DNA of 40,162 bases from NCBI GenBank assembly GCA_022822495.1, contig JAJEBQ010000051.1:1-40162 (forward strand), written 5' to 3'. Shown one piece after another: positions 17,332-25,557 of this stretch (position 1 is the first letter of the stretch; every line of letters begins with the position of its first letter). The position numbers were made by a program, and so were the translations under genes. This DNA is from Paracoccaceae bacterium (GTDB lineage: Bacteria; Pseudomonadota; Alphaproteobacteria; Rhodobacterales; Rhodobacteraceae). Under the pieces are notes generated by a model that searched no databases, had not been told where the DNA came from, and saw only the letters and a list, made by a program, of their open reading frames with translations.

Positions 17332-17527
17332 ATCTGACAAATCAACTCTCCTTGATCTTATTGGTGACTTGACCAACCGAATTAAGATTCTTCAGGAAAT
17401 GCTATTACAAAAGGATGCTCGGACCTCGGCTCTTGAACATCGTCGCAACAAGGCTTCTACAAAGAGTAGCACACCGCCTTTGAGTGATGGTTTCAAAAAG
17501 CGCAAAGACGATGTTCAAGCTCAATGA
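17332..17527 (+). pseudogene. IS66-type transposase N-terminal fragment (plus strand)
   Basis: This frame reads LGDLTNRIKILQEMLL-like coiled coil, then ALEHRRNKASTKSSTPPLSDGFKK and a stop at 17525-17527. It aligns with the N-terminus of the IS66 relic at 1-1364 (LEHR, then SSKPPSSDG). Only the N-terminal coiled coil and linker remain. The family call is sound although the fragment is short. Confidence 0.55.
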
Positions 17528-17660
17528 TACGGGCTTTTAATTGCGCATTCTCTTTCAACAACAGTCTCATCTGTTGATCCTGTTTGACAACAAGGTCTCT
17601 TAGAATGGTAATGTCAGGTGACGATGTAATGCTTGTGATATCTGTCACGAACCCGGTCTT
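17493..17660 (-). pseudogene. IS66-type transposase N-terminal fragment (minus strand)
   Basis: On the minus strand a frame reads SPDITILRDLVVKQDQQMRL, then LLKENAQLKARIIELEHRLC, and stops. This is the leading coiled coil of an IS66 transposase up to the LEHR point where its SSKPPSSDG linker should follow. It faces and overlaps the plus-strand IS66 fragment, creating an inverted CTTGAACATCGTC / GACGATGTTCAAG pair (about 17442 and 17507). It is probably the junction of two IS66 remnants. Confidence 0.45.
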
Positions 17661-17726
17661 TTCTTACGGCCCAGTGTCGGTTATAGAAAAATACAACCAG
17701 ACTGTCAATAGACAGTTGGACAAAAA

Positions 17727-18104
17727 CAGGGCTATCGCTTTTGAACGGCCCCATTTTGAGGTAAAAGTCCAGCCAAACGGATGCGGTGCAACGCCTCATC
17801 GTCATTCCCTCCGGCCCGTTTGTGAAGGTCATCCTCATTCATGGCAACATCAAGAACCCATTGTGTTCCGGTTGCATCGGAAACAGAAGGCCGTCAAGCG
17901 TTGCCATCAATGGCAAGGACATCCTCACGGCCAGTCCCAAGAGAGGGCTTTATGGTCGGGGTCAAACGGAGCCCTGTCGGGACAGGTTTCACCGCCCGAG
18001 AGGACCGTCAATAGGGCCATCATCAGCATGTCATGAAGATCATGGGGCAGGGGCAGGGCGGCATCGGGGATCCGTAATCCCCTAGTATGGAAATCATTCG
18101 GCAT
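17727..18104 (-). pseudogene. ISAs1-family element remnant with internal deletion
   Basis: On the minus strand an ATG at 18104 opens the ISAs1 N-terminus (IPDAALPLPHDLHDMLMMAL, then LTVLSGGETC). The frame breaks at a TGA near 17930, a degraded I-D-G-K-T-like segment follows, and the sequence then jumps to LDVAMNEDDL and the terminal LAGLLPQNGAVQKR. The element ends at 17727 with CAGGGCTATCGC, the CAGGG terminus usual for ISAs1. Most of the catalytic core has been deleted. The same terminal segment is found at 16944, so two related copies decayed side by side. Confidence 0.65.
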
Positions 18105-18198
18105 CTTTTGAGCCTCAATAGAAGGGTGTCATTTTTGAGACCGTAGGGGATTAAATAACCAAAAGAGGAAATCAAAATTTTAAAAGCGATTACCCTGA

Positions 18199-19017
18199 TT
18201 ATAGATCTAGAATTTGTCTTGCGGCATAGTTAATCCTGGCTATGATACCGTTTTCATACAAATGTTCTCTGATCTGGTTAGATAATTCTCCTTGACCAGG
18301 TAAATTTTGACCTTCGTTTAAATTGTGCCTAAGGTTTCCAAGAAAATTACGGACACTGCATTCTGCTGAACGGGTCAGGCATGATAGTTTTTGTTGATAA
18401 CCGTATGGATCATTGGCTGGATCATACCTTGGAATTCGTATTCCGCCCTCCCTCCAAGGATGTAGTCCGAAATATGTTTCTGTTGGTCGAGAGTTATTGA
18501 AGGCGTTCGTTAGAACTGGCGCATTGAGCAAAGCCACCAAATAGGCTGCTTCTTGCGGTGTATCACATATCCGAAAACAAACCTCCCTTCCTGGTATGGC
18601 ATCGCTAGGGAAGTAGCATCGGCACCCCCGCATCCTATTTCCTCTTGCTGAGTATATAACTCTTCTAAGAGTTGTGCCATTATTCTGAGGTCTTTGTAGG
18701 AGAGGGTGGTGAGGATTTATATTCAGCTCTAGTTGGTCAATAAAATCAAAGGGTAAAAGCAAATATCTCCTATTACGACAATCATTAAATGGAAGTATAG
18801 AAGGGGGATTAAATGTGGTCCATAACCATTGTAGTGGAACTTCTATGTCATTGTCTTGGTTTATGGGATAAACATCCGATATGTATATTGTGCCAACATC
18901 GGGGTCAAGAGGCATAACTCCATTGTAATCTAATAATCTTTGGTATATGTAACCGAAAGAAGGAAATTTTGGACCCAAAGCAAAATCATGCTCATTATAG
19001 AAATGTCCCTCACACAT
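18199..19017 (-). pseudogene. C-terminal part of a DNA-methyltransferase-like protein
   Basis: A 272-aa open frame begins directly after an in-frame TAA. Its second half reads EAAYLVALLNAPVLTNAFNN, then ETYFGLHPWREGGIRIPRYD. This resembles the target-recognition end of N6-adenine DNA methylases and type IIG or PglX-like enzymes (a Y-L-x-A-x-L-N-S-P block, then H-x-x-x-x-x-I-P-x-F/Y-D). No S-adenosylmethionine motif and no N-P-P-Y are present, so the catalytic domain is missing. Upstream (19018-19440) the same strand shows only short broken frames, so I read this as the surviving 3' part of a decayed restriction-modification or BREX-type gene. It could instead be an intact unknown protein starting at ATG 19017. 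Confidence 0.45.
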
Positions 19018-19498
19018 TTATTTAAAACCTAGTTTCTGTTAGGCATTGGCTCAATTCGGATATTTTCATCGTAATGTTTGATTTGTCCGTTATTCTCGGA
19101 ACAAGTAGGTAATAGAAATGCAACTGTTTTGGACTTCGCAGTCTATAAGAGACTCGACTAATTTTCTGTCTTTGAGTCCAGATATAGAAGATTAACCTTG
19201 CTTTGGTTGTAAAACTTGTCATGCTAGTGTCAATCGTATCGGTTGCATAAACAATTGACTGATATTCGGCAGTATCAAGAGGAAGATAGTCTGAGGATTC
19301 TTATCAAGAGAGGTTAGGAAAGCATTGCGTACAAGACCACCCTCCAAGTTATCCCTGAATGATTTATAAGCTATAACTTTGCTCATGATATCTTCGTTCA
19401 AATGGATATGTTTGTCATACATGCATAAAACTATTTTACGCCTGTAAGTAAGGCTTAATCCAGAGATTTAAAGATCAGGCTGTGTGCAATATATCCAC
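19018..19498. other. decayed coding DNA upstream of methyltransferase-like fragment
   Basis: The minus strand carries several short frames (19219-19422 and 19022-19222) that follow each other with frame changes and stops, ending 4 bases before the fragment at 19017. They look like eroded 5' coding sequence, but I cannot name a domain. An IS end lies immediately to the right at 19499. Confidence 0.35.
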
Positions 19499-21227
19499 CA
19501 GTAATTCCCGCTAGCAACCATTTTTCTTAAAATGGTGTTTGTCTGTATTATTTTAAGGGCAGGTTTTTGTTTTTCGGTTATTTTCGGGCCAGCCAACGGG
19601 GTGCAACGGCCTGATTTCCACCCCCAAACCAGGCTAGCCAACCCGTTTTTCAACGTACCGGATACACCTCACCCGTCCGCCGGAGAAAGCCCCGTCGCCA
19701 CCTGTCCTGAGCCGCTTTTTTTCATCACGGTTTCAGGTCACCGCCGCCGGTCCCCTTGTCCTACGTCCGGCCAAGTGATTCCGAAGATGGTCCCACCCCT
19801 GGAGGTCAAGGACATCGCACCGGGACAGCAGGCGCCGCCACAGGGTCGTTCGTGAGCCGGCGGCCGCCAGTGCCTCCCGGAAGACCGGGCAACACACCTC
19901 CTCAATCTTGTCCATCGCAAAGGCCATCATCATGAGCACCGGCCGAACACAGGCCAGCCCTTTCTTGCCGTGCCCATAGGAATGGGTGAGGTTGTAGCCC
20001 TGTTGTTTCAGGGTCAGGAAAATAGTGTTCGCAATGAGCCAGCGTGACCGACCGGCCGCCATCAGCCCCTCAAGATAGTCTCGGGTTATCTCATGATCGG
20101 TCATCCATCCAAACCGCCTGGTGGTTTCCGGTTCAAGCCGTGTCCGGCCACCACCCTTGCGGATCGTTCGCGCCGGAATGTGTTCCCTCAGGTCCAGAGC
20201 ATTGACCCTCTGAGGTCGGGGGTGCTGGCATTCAACTGGACACCGTTCCGCCAGCACAAGGTGAGGGTCCGGACATCCTCCTTGTCGACCACCCAGCGCC
20301 TTCCACCCTCGGCAAGTTGGGAAGAAACGGTCTTGTGGCCCGTCGCCTTTGCCCCGATGATGAAGTTCATACCCAGCTCCCGCAAGAGCCGGACTTGGGG
20401 AGCCTTGCCGTGGAGGGCATCCTTCAGGACCGTCAGGGCAAGATGCGGATGCTCCCGCCTGAAATGCGGAAGAAGACGTGCGACGGCCTTCGCCTCGCAA
20501 TCATTCTTGGCGGCCCCATCGGCCCGAGTGACCAGCTTAGGCATCAGCGGGAAAACCGCCTTGGTGCCGGGGTTGACAAGGCTAGCAGCAACCATCTGGT
20601 GATGATACTCAATGCCACCACGCCGCTTGCGTACCGAACAGTGGGGACAGCTGATTCGACTGGACGTGTCATACTCGGTCCCGTCAATGGCCAAAAGAGA
20701 GCCCCCGTCGCGCCACTTGAGCTTGACCAGCCCGCCACCACGCTGGAAACTGGCAAACAGAGCCTTGAAGACCGGCCGCAGGGACGGCGGATCAACACGG
20801 TCAAGGCGTTCCCGCATGGCCGTGTCGCTCGGGACACAATGGATACGGAAAAGCTTCCTAAGGTTGCGGCGCCATTCCGGGGTGATCTTAGGTCCGCGGG
20901 CATCCCTGTCAAAGGCAAGGAGTGAGGCGTCTTTCAACTTGAACATCGCCAGAGCCGACAACAGGCCGTCCTGAAGTGTCACCTTGCGGCTCGGGACAGG
21001 ATACTCAAGGCGTTCAAAACATGTGGAAATCGTTGCCACAATACCGGGGGCACTCAAGTGGCGGCGTAACCACCTGGGCTTTTTCGATGTCGGCATATTT
21101 ACTACTCACGGCTCTGACTTAGGCTTTTATTGTCCTTTTATACCCCAATCGGGGAGAAAAGTCTACGAAAATAGAAATTCGGAGATCACCATGAATACAG
21201 GGGAATGGACGTTAGCGGGAATTACTG
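19499..21227 (-). mobile_element. 1.73-kb insertion sequence (IS4-like DDE), both inverted repeats present
   Basis: CAGTAATTCCCGCTA at 19499-19513 is matched by its exact reverse complement at 21213-21227, giving 15-bp terminal inverted repeats around one transposase gene. I see no target duplication at these borders. The element is much richer in G and C than the flanking DNA, which suggests recent origin from a higher-GC genome. Confidence 0.75.
19733..21096 (-). pseudogene. IS4-superfamily transposase, frameshifted
   Basis: The 302-codon first frame (ATG 21096) opens with LRRHLSAPGIVATI, then KVTLQDGLLSALAMFKLKDA, a VPSDTAMRERLD block and the first catalytic Asp in LLAIDGTEYDTS. A second Asp lies in LTVLKDALHGKAPQ. 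Between about 20235 and 20190 the frame changes, and the rest (RFGWMTDHEITRDYLE, RSRWLIANTIFLTLKQQGY, SYGHGKKGL) runs in another frame to 19733. In relatives the R-x-R-W-x-I-E-N block carries the catalytic Glu; here the text is W-L-I-A-N, so the Glu is lost as well. Frameshift plus missing acid means this copy is inactive. The precise IS family name is uncertain (IS4/IS1634-like). Confidence 0.85.
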
Positions 21228-21571
21228 CTTAAAAACACAGAGCTTGCGGACACGTTCAACGATTGCACTACCAGCCCCGACAAAATCGGCAATAACAGCA
21301 TCATGTGGGCCCGACGGTACGAAGAGGTTGACGCCTAGCCACTGCCCCAACGGTGTTGCCGATGCGCACGTTACTCTTCGGCAAGTGTGAAGTGGTCTCG
21401 TTTTCGGTTACGTGTACGCATGGCTGATGACCACCTCAAAACCCTACAGAAAAGGGCCACTGCTCAGTATAATTTCGTTTTTAGTTGTGCTGGCAGTGTC
21501 GAAGGTTATCGGTACTTATTCAACAGGCTGCGTTATGAAAACCAAACCACCAATACAATAATTCTGAAATA
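21228..21571. other. gap between IS and NYN gene, with a possible gene fragment
   Basis: On the minus strand a stop-free stretch (about 21400-21228) reads GQWLGVNLFVPSGPHDAVIA and DFVGAGSAIVERVRKLCVFK. It runs into the IS end, where a stop in the inverted repeat closes it. It could be the interrupted tail of an older gene. I do not recognise it. The remaining 170 bases show nothing I can support. Confidence 0.3.
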
Positions 21572-22189
21572 CTAGTTATCACTCCATGGATTGGTTAATT
21601 TCGTTCCAGATATTGGTGATGGCAATTGATTATTCATTATTGTCTTCTTACGGATAACGCGGGTAAAATCAGCATATTTTTCCAAATTTTTTGAAGTTCT
21701 TGCATGTGGTGTAAGCAGAACGATCTTTTTTCCAAATTGTTTTGTGACCAGCCGCAATGGCTCTCCAAGGTTTCCATCGTTGGAAACTACGATAGCGCAA
21801 TCATACCTTTTCTTCTAGGCATCATTGAGTAAATGTACAGCGAGATTAACATCTGTACCCTTTTCTTCTGTCTTCACAACACTTACAATTTTACTGTTAT
21901 CATCAGAAAGAGGTAGCCGCTTGTTATGAGTAAGAAATTTTCCGTAGTAAATTTCAATATTTGCACAAGATGCTTTAAGAGCCTTAAGATAAATATCTTG
22001 ACGCAAGGGTTTGGACAGATCATTTTGTCGGGCTGAAACGCGTGACGTAAAATATTTAATTTTTGAGATATTGTGTCTAATTCCAAGGATGTCATTGAAT
22101 AGGGCTGAGAGATCTAACCACTTGTATGAAGTCCCTTTAACAGCACCATAATTCAGGTTGAATCCATCAACGTAAATATAAGTTTCCAA
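21572..22189 (-). pseudogene. NYN-domain (PIN-like, LabA/DUF88 type) nuclease interrupted by one TAG
   Basis: From ATG 22189 the frame reads ETYIYVDGFNLNYGAVKG, then GTDVNLAVHLLNDA, meets TAG at 21817-21815, and continues in the same frame with KKRYDCAIVVSNDGNLGEPL to the stop at 21572. Together the two parts give about 205 codons, the normal size of NYN proteins. The acidic residues of the active site (YVDGFN, TDVN, SNDGNL) are all kept, but the third falls after the stop. Such proteins are metal-dependent RNases or nucleases often found near restriction or toxin genes. A single base change would restore Trp or Tyr, so the gene is either newly dead or read through. A minus-strand terminator sits just upstream. 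Confidence 0.82.
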
Positions 22190-22202
22190 AACTCTAACAC
22201 AA

Positions 22203-22236
22203 CTAAAAAAAGCGGGGTCTTCCTAGGAGACCCCGC
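22203..22236 (-). terminator. intrinsic terminator (minus strand)
   Basis: GCGGGGTCT (22212-22220) pairs perfectly with AGACCCCGC (22228-22236) across a 7-base loop. On the minus strand the stem is followed by a run of seven T (22211-22205). It would stop transcripts arriving from higher coordinates just before the NYN gene. No intact gene on that side obviously needs it, so it may be left from a lost gene. Confidence 0.85.
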
Positions 22237-22411
22237 GCCCTTTGGTCAAAAACCTCAGGGGAAACTGATGACATTAACTACACTTTTTGAAAAATATTTC
22301 AAAAATACTTTGTATAGAATTAACTAGTGGCCCAATTCCTCCACCACTGCCAAGCCAGAGAGCACGTAAGAGAAAACCGAGAGGAGGTGATGGGTACGAA
22401 CCATTCCTAGT

Positions 22412-22518
22412 GTTTAGTCCCATACAAAAATATTCCATTATAACAGCTTTGAACCAAGCTCTGATCGACATTATTCTGTGAATAAATAAGGAACTATTTG
22501 TATGAATCGATCCACTAG
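22412..22518. repeat. 107-bp direct repeat, copy A
   Basis: This block starts GTTTAGTCCCATAC and ends GATCCACTAG. It is nearly identical to copy B (22822-22927), differing by two substitutions and a one-base length change in CATTATTCTG versus CATTTTCTG. CTAGTG at its left edge and CACTAG at its right edge are inverted. It carries no convincing coding frame. Confidence 0.85.
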
Positions 22519-22821
22519 CAAGTAAAGGAGCCCTTTTTTGCTTTGGAATGGACCTCTATTCGCTCGGCATAAGGGGGTATCTTTAAATTGGTATTGACAA
22601 GGTTGCTGGTCTGGAGTGAAACCGTGTTCTGTTTCTGATTTCTGAGGGGAAGGCATCTGGTGGCTATATCCGGTGTGATGTTGCGGTCTGAGGTGTTGCT
22701 TTGAAAGGGAGGGGGTATTGGCAGGAAATTGCGACATGGCACGCTTGAATTGGGGTGAGGAAAAAAGGGAAATGTTAGGGGATTATGTACTTGAATATAC
22801 GACTCAAAAAATGACACTAGC
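22519..22821. other. 303-bp unique segment between the direct repeats
   Basis: The minus strand is open for 100 codons from an ATG at 22817, but the composition (rich in Pro, Ser, Asn and Thr) and lack of a ribosome-binding site do not support a gene. I recognise nothing else in it. Confidence 0.35.
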
Positions 22822-22927
22822 GTTTAGTCCCATACAAAAATATTCCATTATAACAGCTTTGAACCAAGTTCTGATCGACATTTTCTGTGAGTAAATAAGG
22901 AACTATTTGTATGAATCGATCCACTAG
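22822..22927. repeat. 107-bp direct repeat, copy B
   Basis: This is the second copy of the block at 22412-22518, in the same orientation, 410 bases away. It ends immediately before the stop of the small minus-strand gene at 22928. Only two copies are seen in this window. Confidence 0.85.
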
Positions 22928-23233
22928 TCAGTGTTTGTGACAAGAGTAAGTTTCTACGGGTTCGGTCGGTTTGTCGTCAAGAAACTCGTAATAAGCTCCG
23001 TAATCATCTCTTATAACAAAAGCATACCCCTCCTTGCTTGAATTGTAGTCAAACCAACACCAAGCCCTTGCCAAACCCTCAATTCCGAATTGAGTAGGAA
23101 TTATCGGAAGTCCCTGGATTTTGATGCTACCAGTTTCATCCTTGATAGTTGAGACAAGCTCAATCGAGTGTGGATGCGATTCATTGAAAATCGAAAATTC
23201 TACACAGCCCCAAAGTTCGGATTTCGCTGGCAA
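22928..23233 (-). CDS. small putative secreted protein, start unclear
   Basis: From TTG 23233 the product is 101 aa (LPAKSELWGC at the start), family unknown, with acidic and aromatic residues and a GLARAWCWFDYNSSKEGYAF segment. The frame is open for about 25 codons further upstream and reads LRYAFVFFVFISIALPAKS. This is a typical signal peptide with a cleavage site near L-P-A, so the real protein is probably exported to the periplasm. No ATG, GTG or TTG lies before the signal peptide in this frame, which suggests either a rare start codon or loss of the start by mutation. It has no partner genes nearby; repeats and an IS remnant flank it. Confidence 0.45.
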   Translation of the reverse strand: MPAKSELWGCVEFSIFNESHPHSIELVSTIKDETGSIKIQGLPIIPTQFGIEGLARAWCWFDYNSSKEGYAFVIRDDYGAYYEFLDDKPTEPVETYSCHKH

Positions 23234-23391
23234 AGCTATTGAGATGAAAACAAAGAATACAAAAGCATACCGTAATTGATCTATAACAAATTCCTTGAGG
23301 TTAAACCTGAATTAAATCCCAAGCAGGATAGACAAATTATCTATTCCATAAAACCAAAATCAAACTCTGCATATTCAAGTATATAATTCCC

Positions 23392-23491
23392 AAAATTTTA
23401 CAAAAAACTGTATGTCACAGGGACAGAAAATTTAGAAAAGCGACTTTTGAAAATCAGGGAATCTCGGGCACTAGTAAAAAAAGAGGTGACC
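23392..23491. repeat. solo right end of the IS5-family element
   Basis: About 100 bases (AAAATTTTACAAAAA to GAGGTGACC) match the right-hand 100 bases of IS5 copies 1 and 2 with a handful of substitutions. No transposase or left end accompanies it. It is an older, truncated third copy that has diverged more than the two large copies. Confidence 0.8.
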
Positions 23492-23506
23492 TTAAGATTG
23501 TATGAA

Positions 23507-23779
23507 TCAGTTAGAGGACAAGACCAAACTGAGAATCAGACCGAGAATAGCTATACTTAGACCAAACAATCCGGCTATGGTAATGATCATTGTTTTTTCA
23601 CGCTTGATAGATTCGGTATTCATCCGTTCTATATCCGTCCGCATATCCTTCAATGTACCGTCAATATCCGCTCGCATGGTCTTCAATGTACCGTCAATAT
23701 TGGCTTCCACGATCTTAAAATCCTTCTTTAGAAGTTCAATTCGCTGTTCAAGTTCTCAATTGTCTGGTTCTTCAGTCAT
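23507..23779 (-). pseudogene. small coiled-coil membrane protein with a premature TGA
   Basis: From ATG 23779 the frame reads MTEEPDN, then TGA (23758-23756), then continues ELEQRIELLKKDFKIVEANI in the same frame. It goes on through two imperfect repeats of D-I-D-G-T-L-K-x-M-R and ends in a hydrophobic helix (TMIITIAGLFGLSIAILGLI) and LVLSSN. The layout of a soluble coiled coil followed by one C-terminal membrane helix is common in small phage or toxin-related proteins of the DUF1640 or haemolysin-XhlA style, but no family is certain. Restoring TGG would give a 90-residue protein. A 67-residue product from GTG 23710 could still be made. Confidence 0.55.
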
Positions 23780-23946
23780 AAGAGAGTAACATGGATTTGT
23801 TTATCCGGCAAGTCAATTCGAAATTTATTTTAACTACTCAGAAGTTTATAACACGTTCAGGTTTCTTGTGATTCATCAGCTATATTGAATTTATTAATAA
23901 CGCTTTTAGCGTTTAGACATAGTATGTGCACGAATAATAAAATAAT

Positions 23947-25299
23947 GAGCACCTCCATTTATTAATTCAACCACATTATTTTTTACAAAACACCCGTAAA
24001 CTCCTGGTCTTTTTGTTTGTGTTGTGAGTCAATGCAAGTCAACATGAAATACAGTATTCCTTTTTTAATGCAAAACCAGGAGATCTCAGATGGACAAACG
24101 TCACGTGCTGGAAGAAGAGCATCAACGCCAAGCGTTGAAGGAATTCAACAATCTGCAAAGCATGAAGGAGCTGGTGGACTGGGAGCTGTTCCGACCGCTT
24201 CTTGAAGAGGTCTTTGGTTCTCCTCGCACCCGTGGTCCGGGCCGTCGTCCCTGGGACTCTCTCCTTATCTTTCGCTCCCTTCTGTTGGGGGTGATGAACA
24301 ATTGCACTACATGCTTCTTGACCGGACCTCGTTCAAGCCGTTTGCGGTCTTCGCAGCAAGGACCAAGTTCCAGACCAGAAGACGCTTTGGAAGTATCGCA
24401 ACATGTTAAGCCAGTCGGGTCGTATTGACGAGTTGGTTGGGGTGTTCAAGGATCCGTTGGCCGCCCATGGCTATCGTTTGCAGACGGGGACGTTGGTGGA
24501 TTCATCGGTTGTCCAGGTTCCCCGTCAGCGTAACAGCCGGGAGGAGAATGCGACGCTTAAGAGTGGTGAGGTTCCCTCGGACTGGAAAGAGCAGCCGCAC
24601 AAGTTGTGTCCGCAGGACACGGAGGCACGCTGGTTCAAGAAAAAGGGTGTGTCTCATTTTGGCTATAAAAATCACATTGCGGTTGATCGGGCGACCAAGT
24701 TGATCACCCATTGGGAGGTGTCTCCGGCACATGTGCACGACAGCCAGGTATTTGAGGTTCTGTTGGATGCTCATCCTCCCAAGGGTCATGAGGTGTATGC
24801 GGACCGTGCGTATCGTTCGGAGGAAAGACTTTCTGGTTTACGGAAGAAGGGGTTCAAGCCCCGGATCACGTACAAGGCCAAGCGTGGCCAGCCTTTGCGT
24901 TCTCGTCAGATTGCGTTGACCCATTCTTATTCGAAAGTACGGTGTCGTGTTGAGCATGTTTTTGGGGCGATGAGGACTGACCGGAAGGCTTGTTCTATGA
25001 CCTGTTTGGGTCTCAACCGTTCCCGGGTTTGGATTGGCTTGGGCAATCGGTGTTATATCATCAAGAGGGTGTGTTATCTGGAGCGTGCTGCCGAAGCTGT
25101 ATAGGGCGCATTATGTCATCAGTGTCCAAAGGAAGGGGGAGGTGTGTGTCCTGGTGCGATCAAAGGGTGAATTGGACCAGGAAAAGTCATGAGTGACAAA
25201 CATTTTACAAAAAACGGGATGTCACAGGGATAGAAAATTTAGAAAAGGGACTTTTGAAAATCGGGAAATCTCAGGCAATAGTAAAAAAAAGAGGTGCCC
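23947..25299 (+). mobile_element. IS5-family insertion sequence, copy 2
   Basis: The element is about 1353 bp with left end GAGCACCTCCATTT and right end (inward) GGGCACCTCTTTTT. TAAT stands on both sides (23943-23946 and 25300-25303), a 4-bp target duplication. It is closely related to copy 1. It lies between the accessory island and the promoter of the catabolic operon, about 200 bases upstream of that promoter. Confidence 0.85.
24090..25104 (+). pseudogene. IS5-family transposase, copy 2, N-terminal deletion
   Basis: The first frame (MDKRHVLEEEHQRQALKEF) runs to GVMN near 24300 and then shifts, because 16 bases present in copy 1 between two GATGAACA repeats are missing. The catalytic half (24403-25104, 233 codons) is intact: TGTLVDSSVVQVPRQ with the first Asp, the central EVYADRAYRSEERLSG block with the second Asp, and VEHVFGAMRTDRK with the Glu. 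This copy also needs the same -1 step at S-F-K-P-F as copy 1. The element could move only if transposase is supplied in trans. Confidence 0.88.
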
Positions 25300-25497
25300 T
25301 AATGACACTTTCTGGCCTACAAAACAATTGGGAAAAGTGCACGCTTTTAGGAGCACTTATCACGTAATCTTTGTTCATTTTTAATATCAAATAAGAAGGA
25401 CAAATCTGCGATTGAAGACATATGAATTGCTGAAAGGAACCCCTTGTATCTCAAATCACCTTTTCTGAAAGCACCCCTTTTTCCATGAAATTTTTCC

Positions 25498-25526
25498 TTG
25501 ACTCTATTTTTTAGTATCGTTATAAA
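25498..25526 (+). promoter_or_regulatory. promoter of the catabolic operon
   Basis: TTGACT (25498-25503) and TATAAA (25521-25526) are separated by exactly 17 bases, an almost perfect sigma70 promoter. The GTG of the regulator follows about 30 bases after the -10, preceded by GGATAAGG as ribosome-binding site. It should drive the regulator and the genes behind it. Confidence 0.8.
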
Positions 25527-25542
25527 TTTTTAGTAATACTAA
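25508..25542 (+). promoter_or_regulatory. operator-like repeats overlapping the promoter
   Basis: TTTTTAGTA occurs twice (25508-25516 and 25527-25535). TTAGTAT (25511-25517) is also inverted as ATACTAA (25536-25542). The sites lie on both sides of the -10 box, so a bound protein would block transcription. The XRE-cupin regulator encoded immediately downstream is the natural candidate (autoregulation, inferred). Confidence 0.55.
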
Positions 25543-25557
25543 AAAAGGATAAGGATT

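Noticed and set aside
19733..20500. A 255-codon minus-strand frame as an independent gene
   Set aside because: Only its second half is meaningful, and that half is the frameshifted C-terminus of the IS4-like transposase starting at 21096.
20317..20925. A 202-codon plus-strand frame
   Set aside because: It is a shadow of the GC-rich transposase on the other strand, without a ribosome-binding site or domain.
22515..22817. A 100-codon minus-strand frame between the direct repeats
   Set aside because: It has low-complexity composition, no ribosome-binding site and no recognisable motif, so I do not call it a gene.
22412..22927. Direct repeats considered as a CRISPR array
   Set aside because: There are only two copies, each over 100 bases, spaced by 303 bases; this does not fit CRISPR repeat or spacer sizes, and no cas genes are present.
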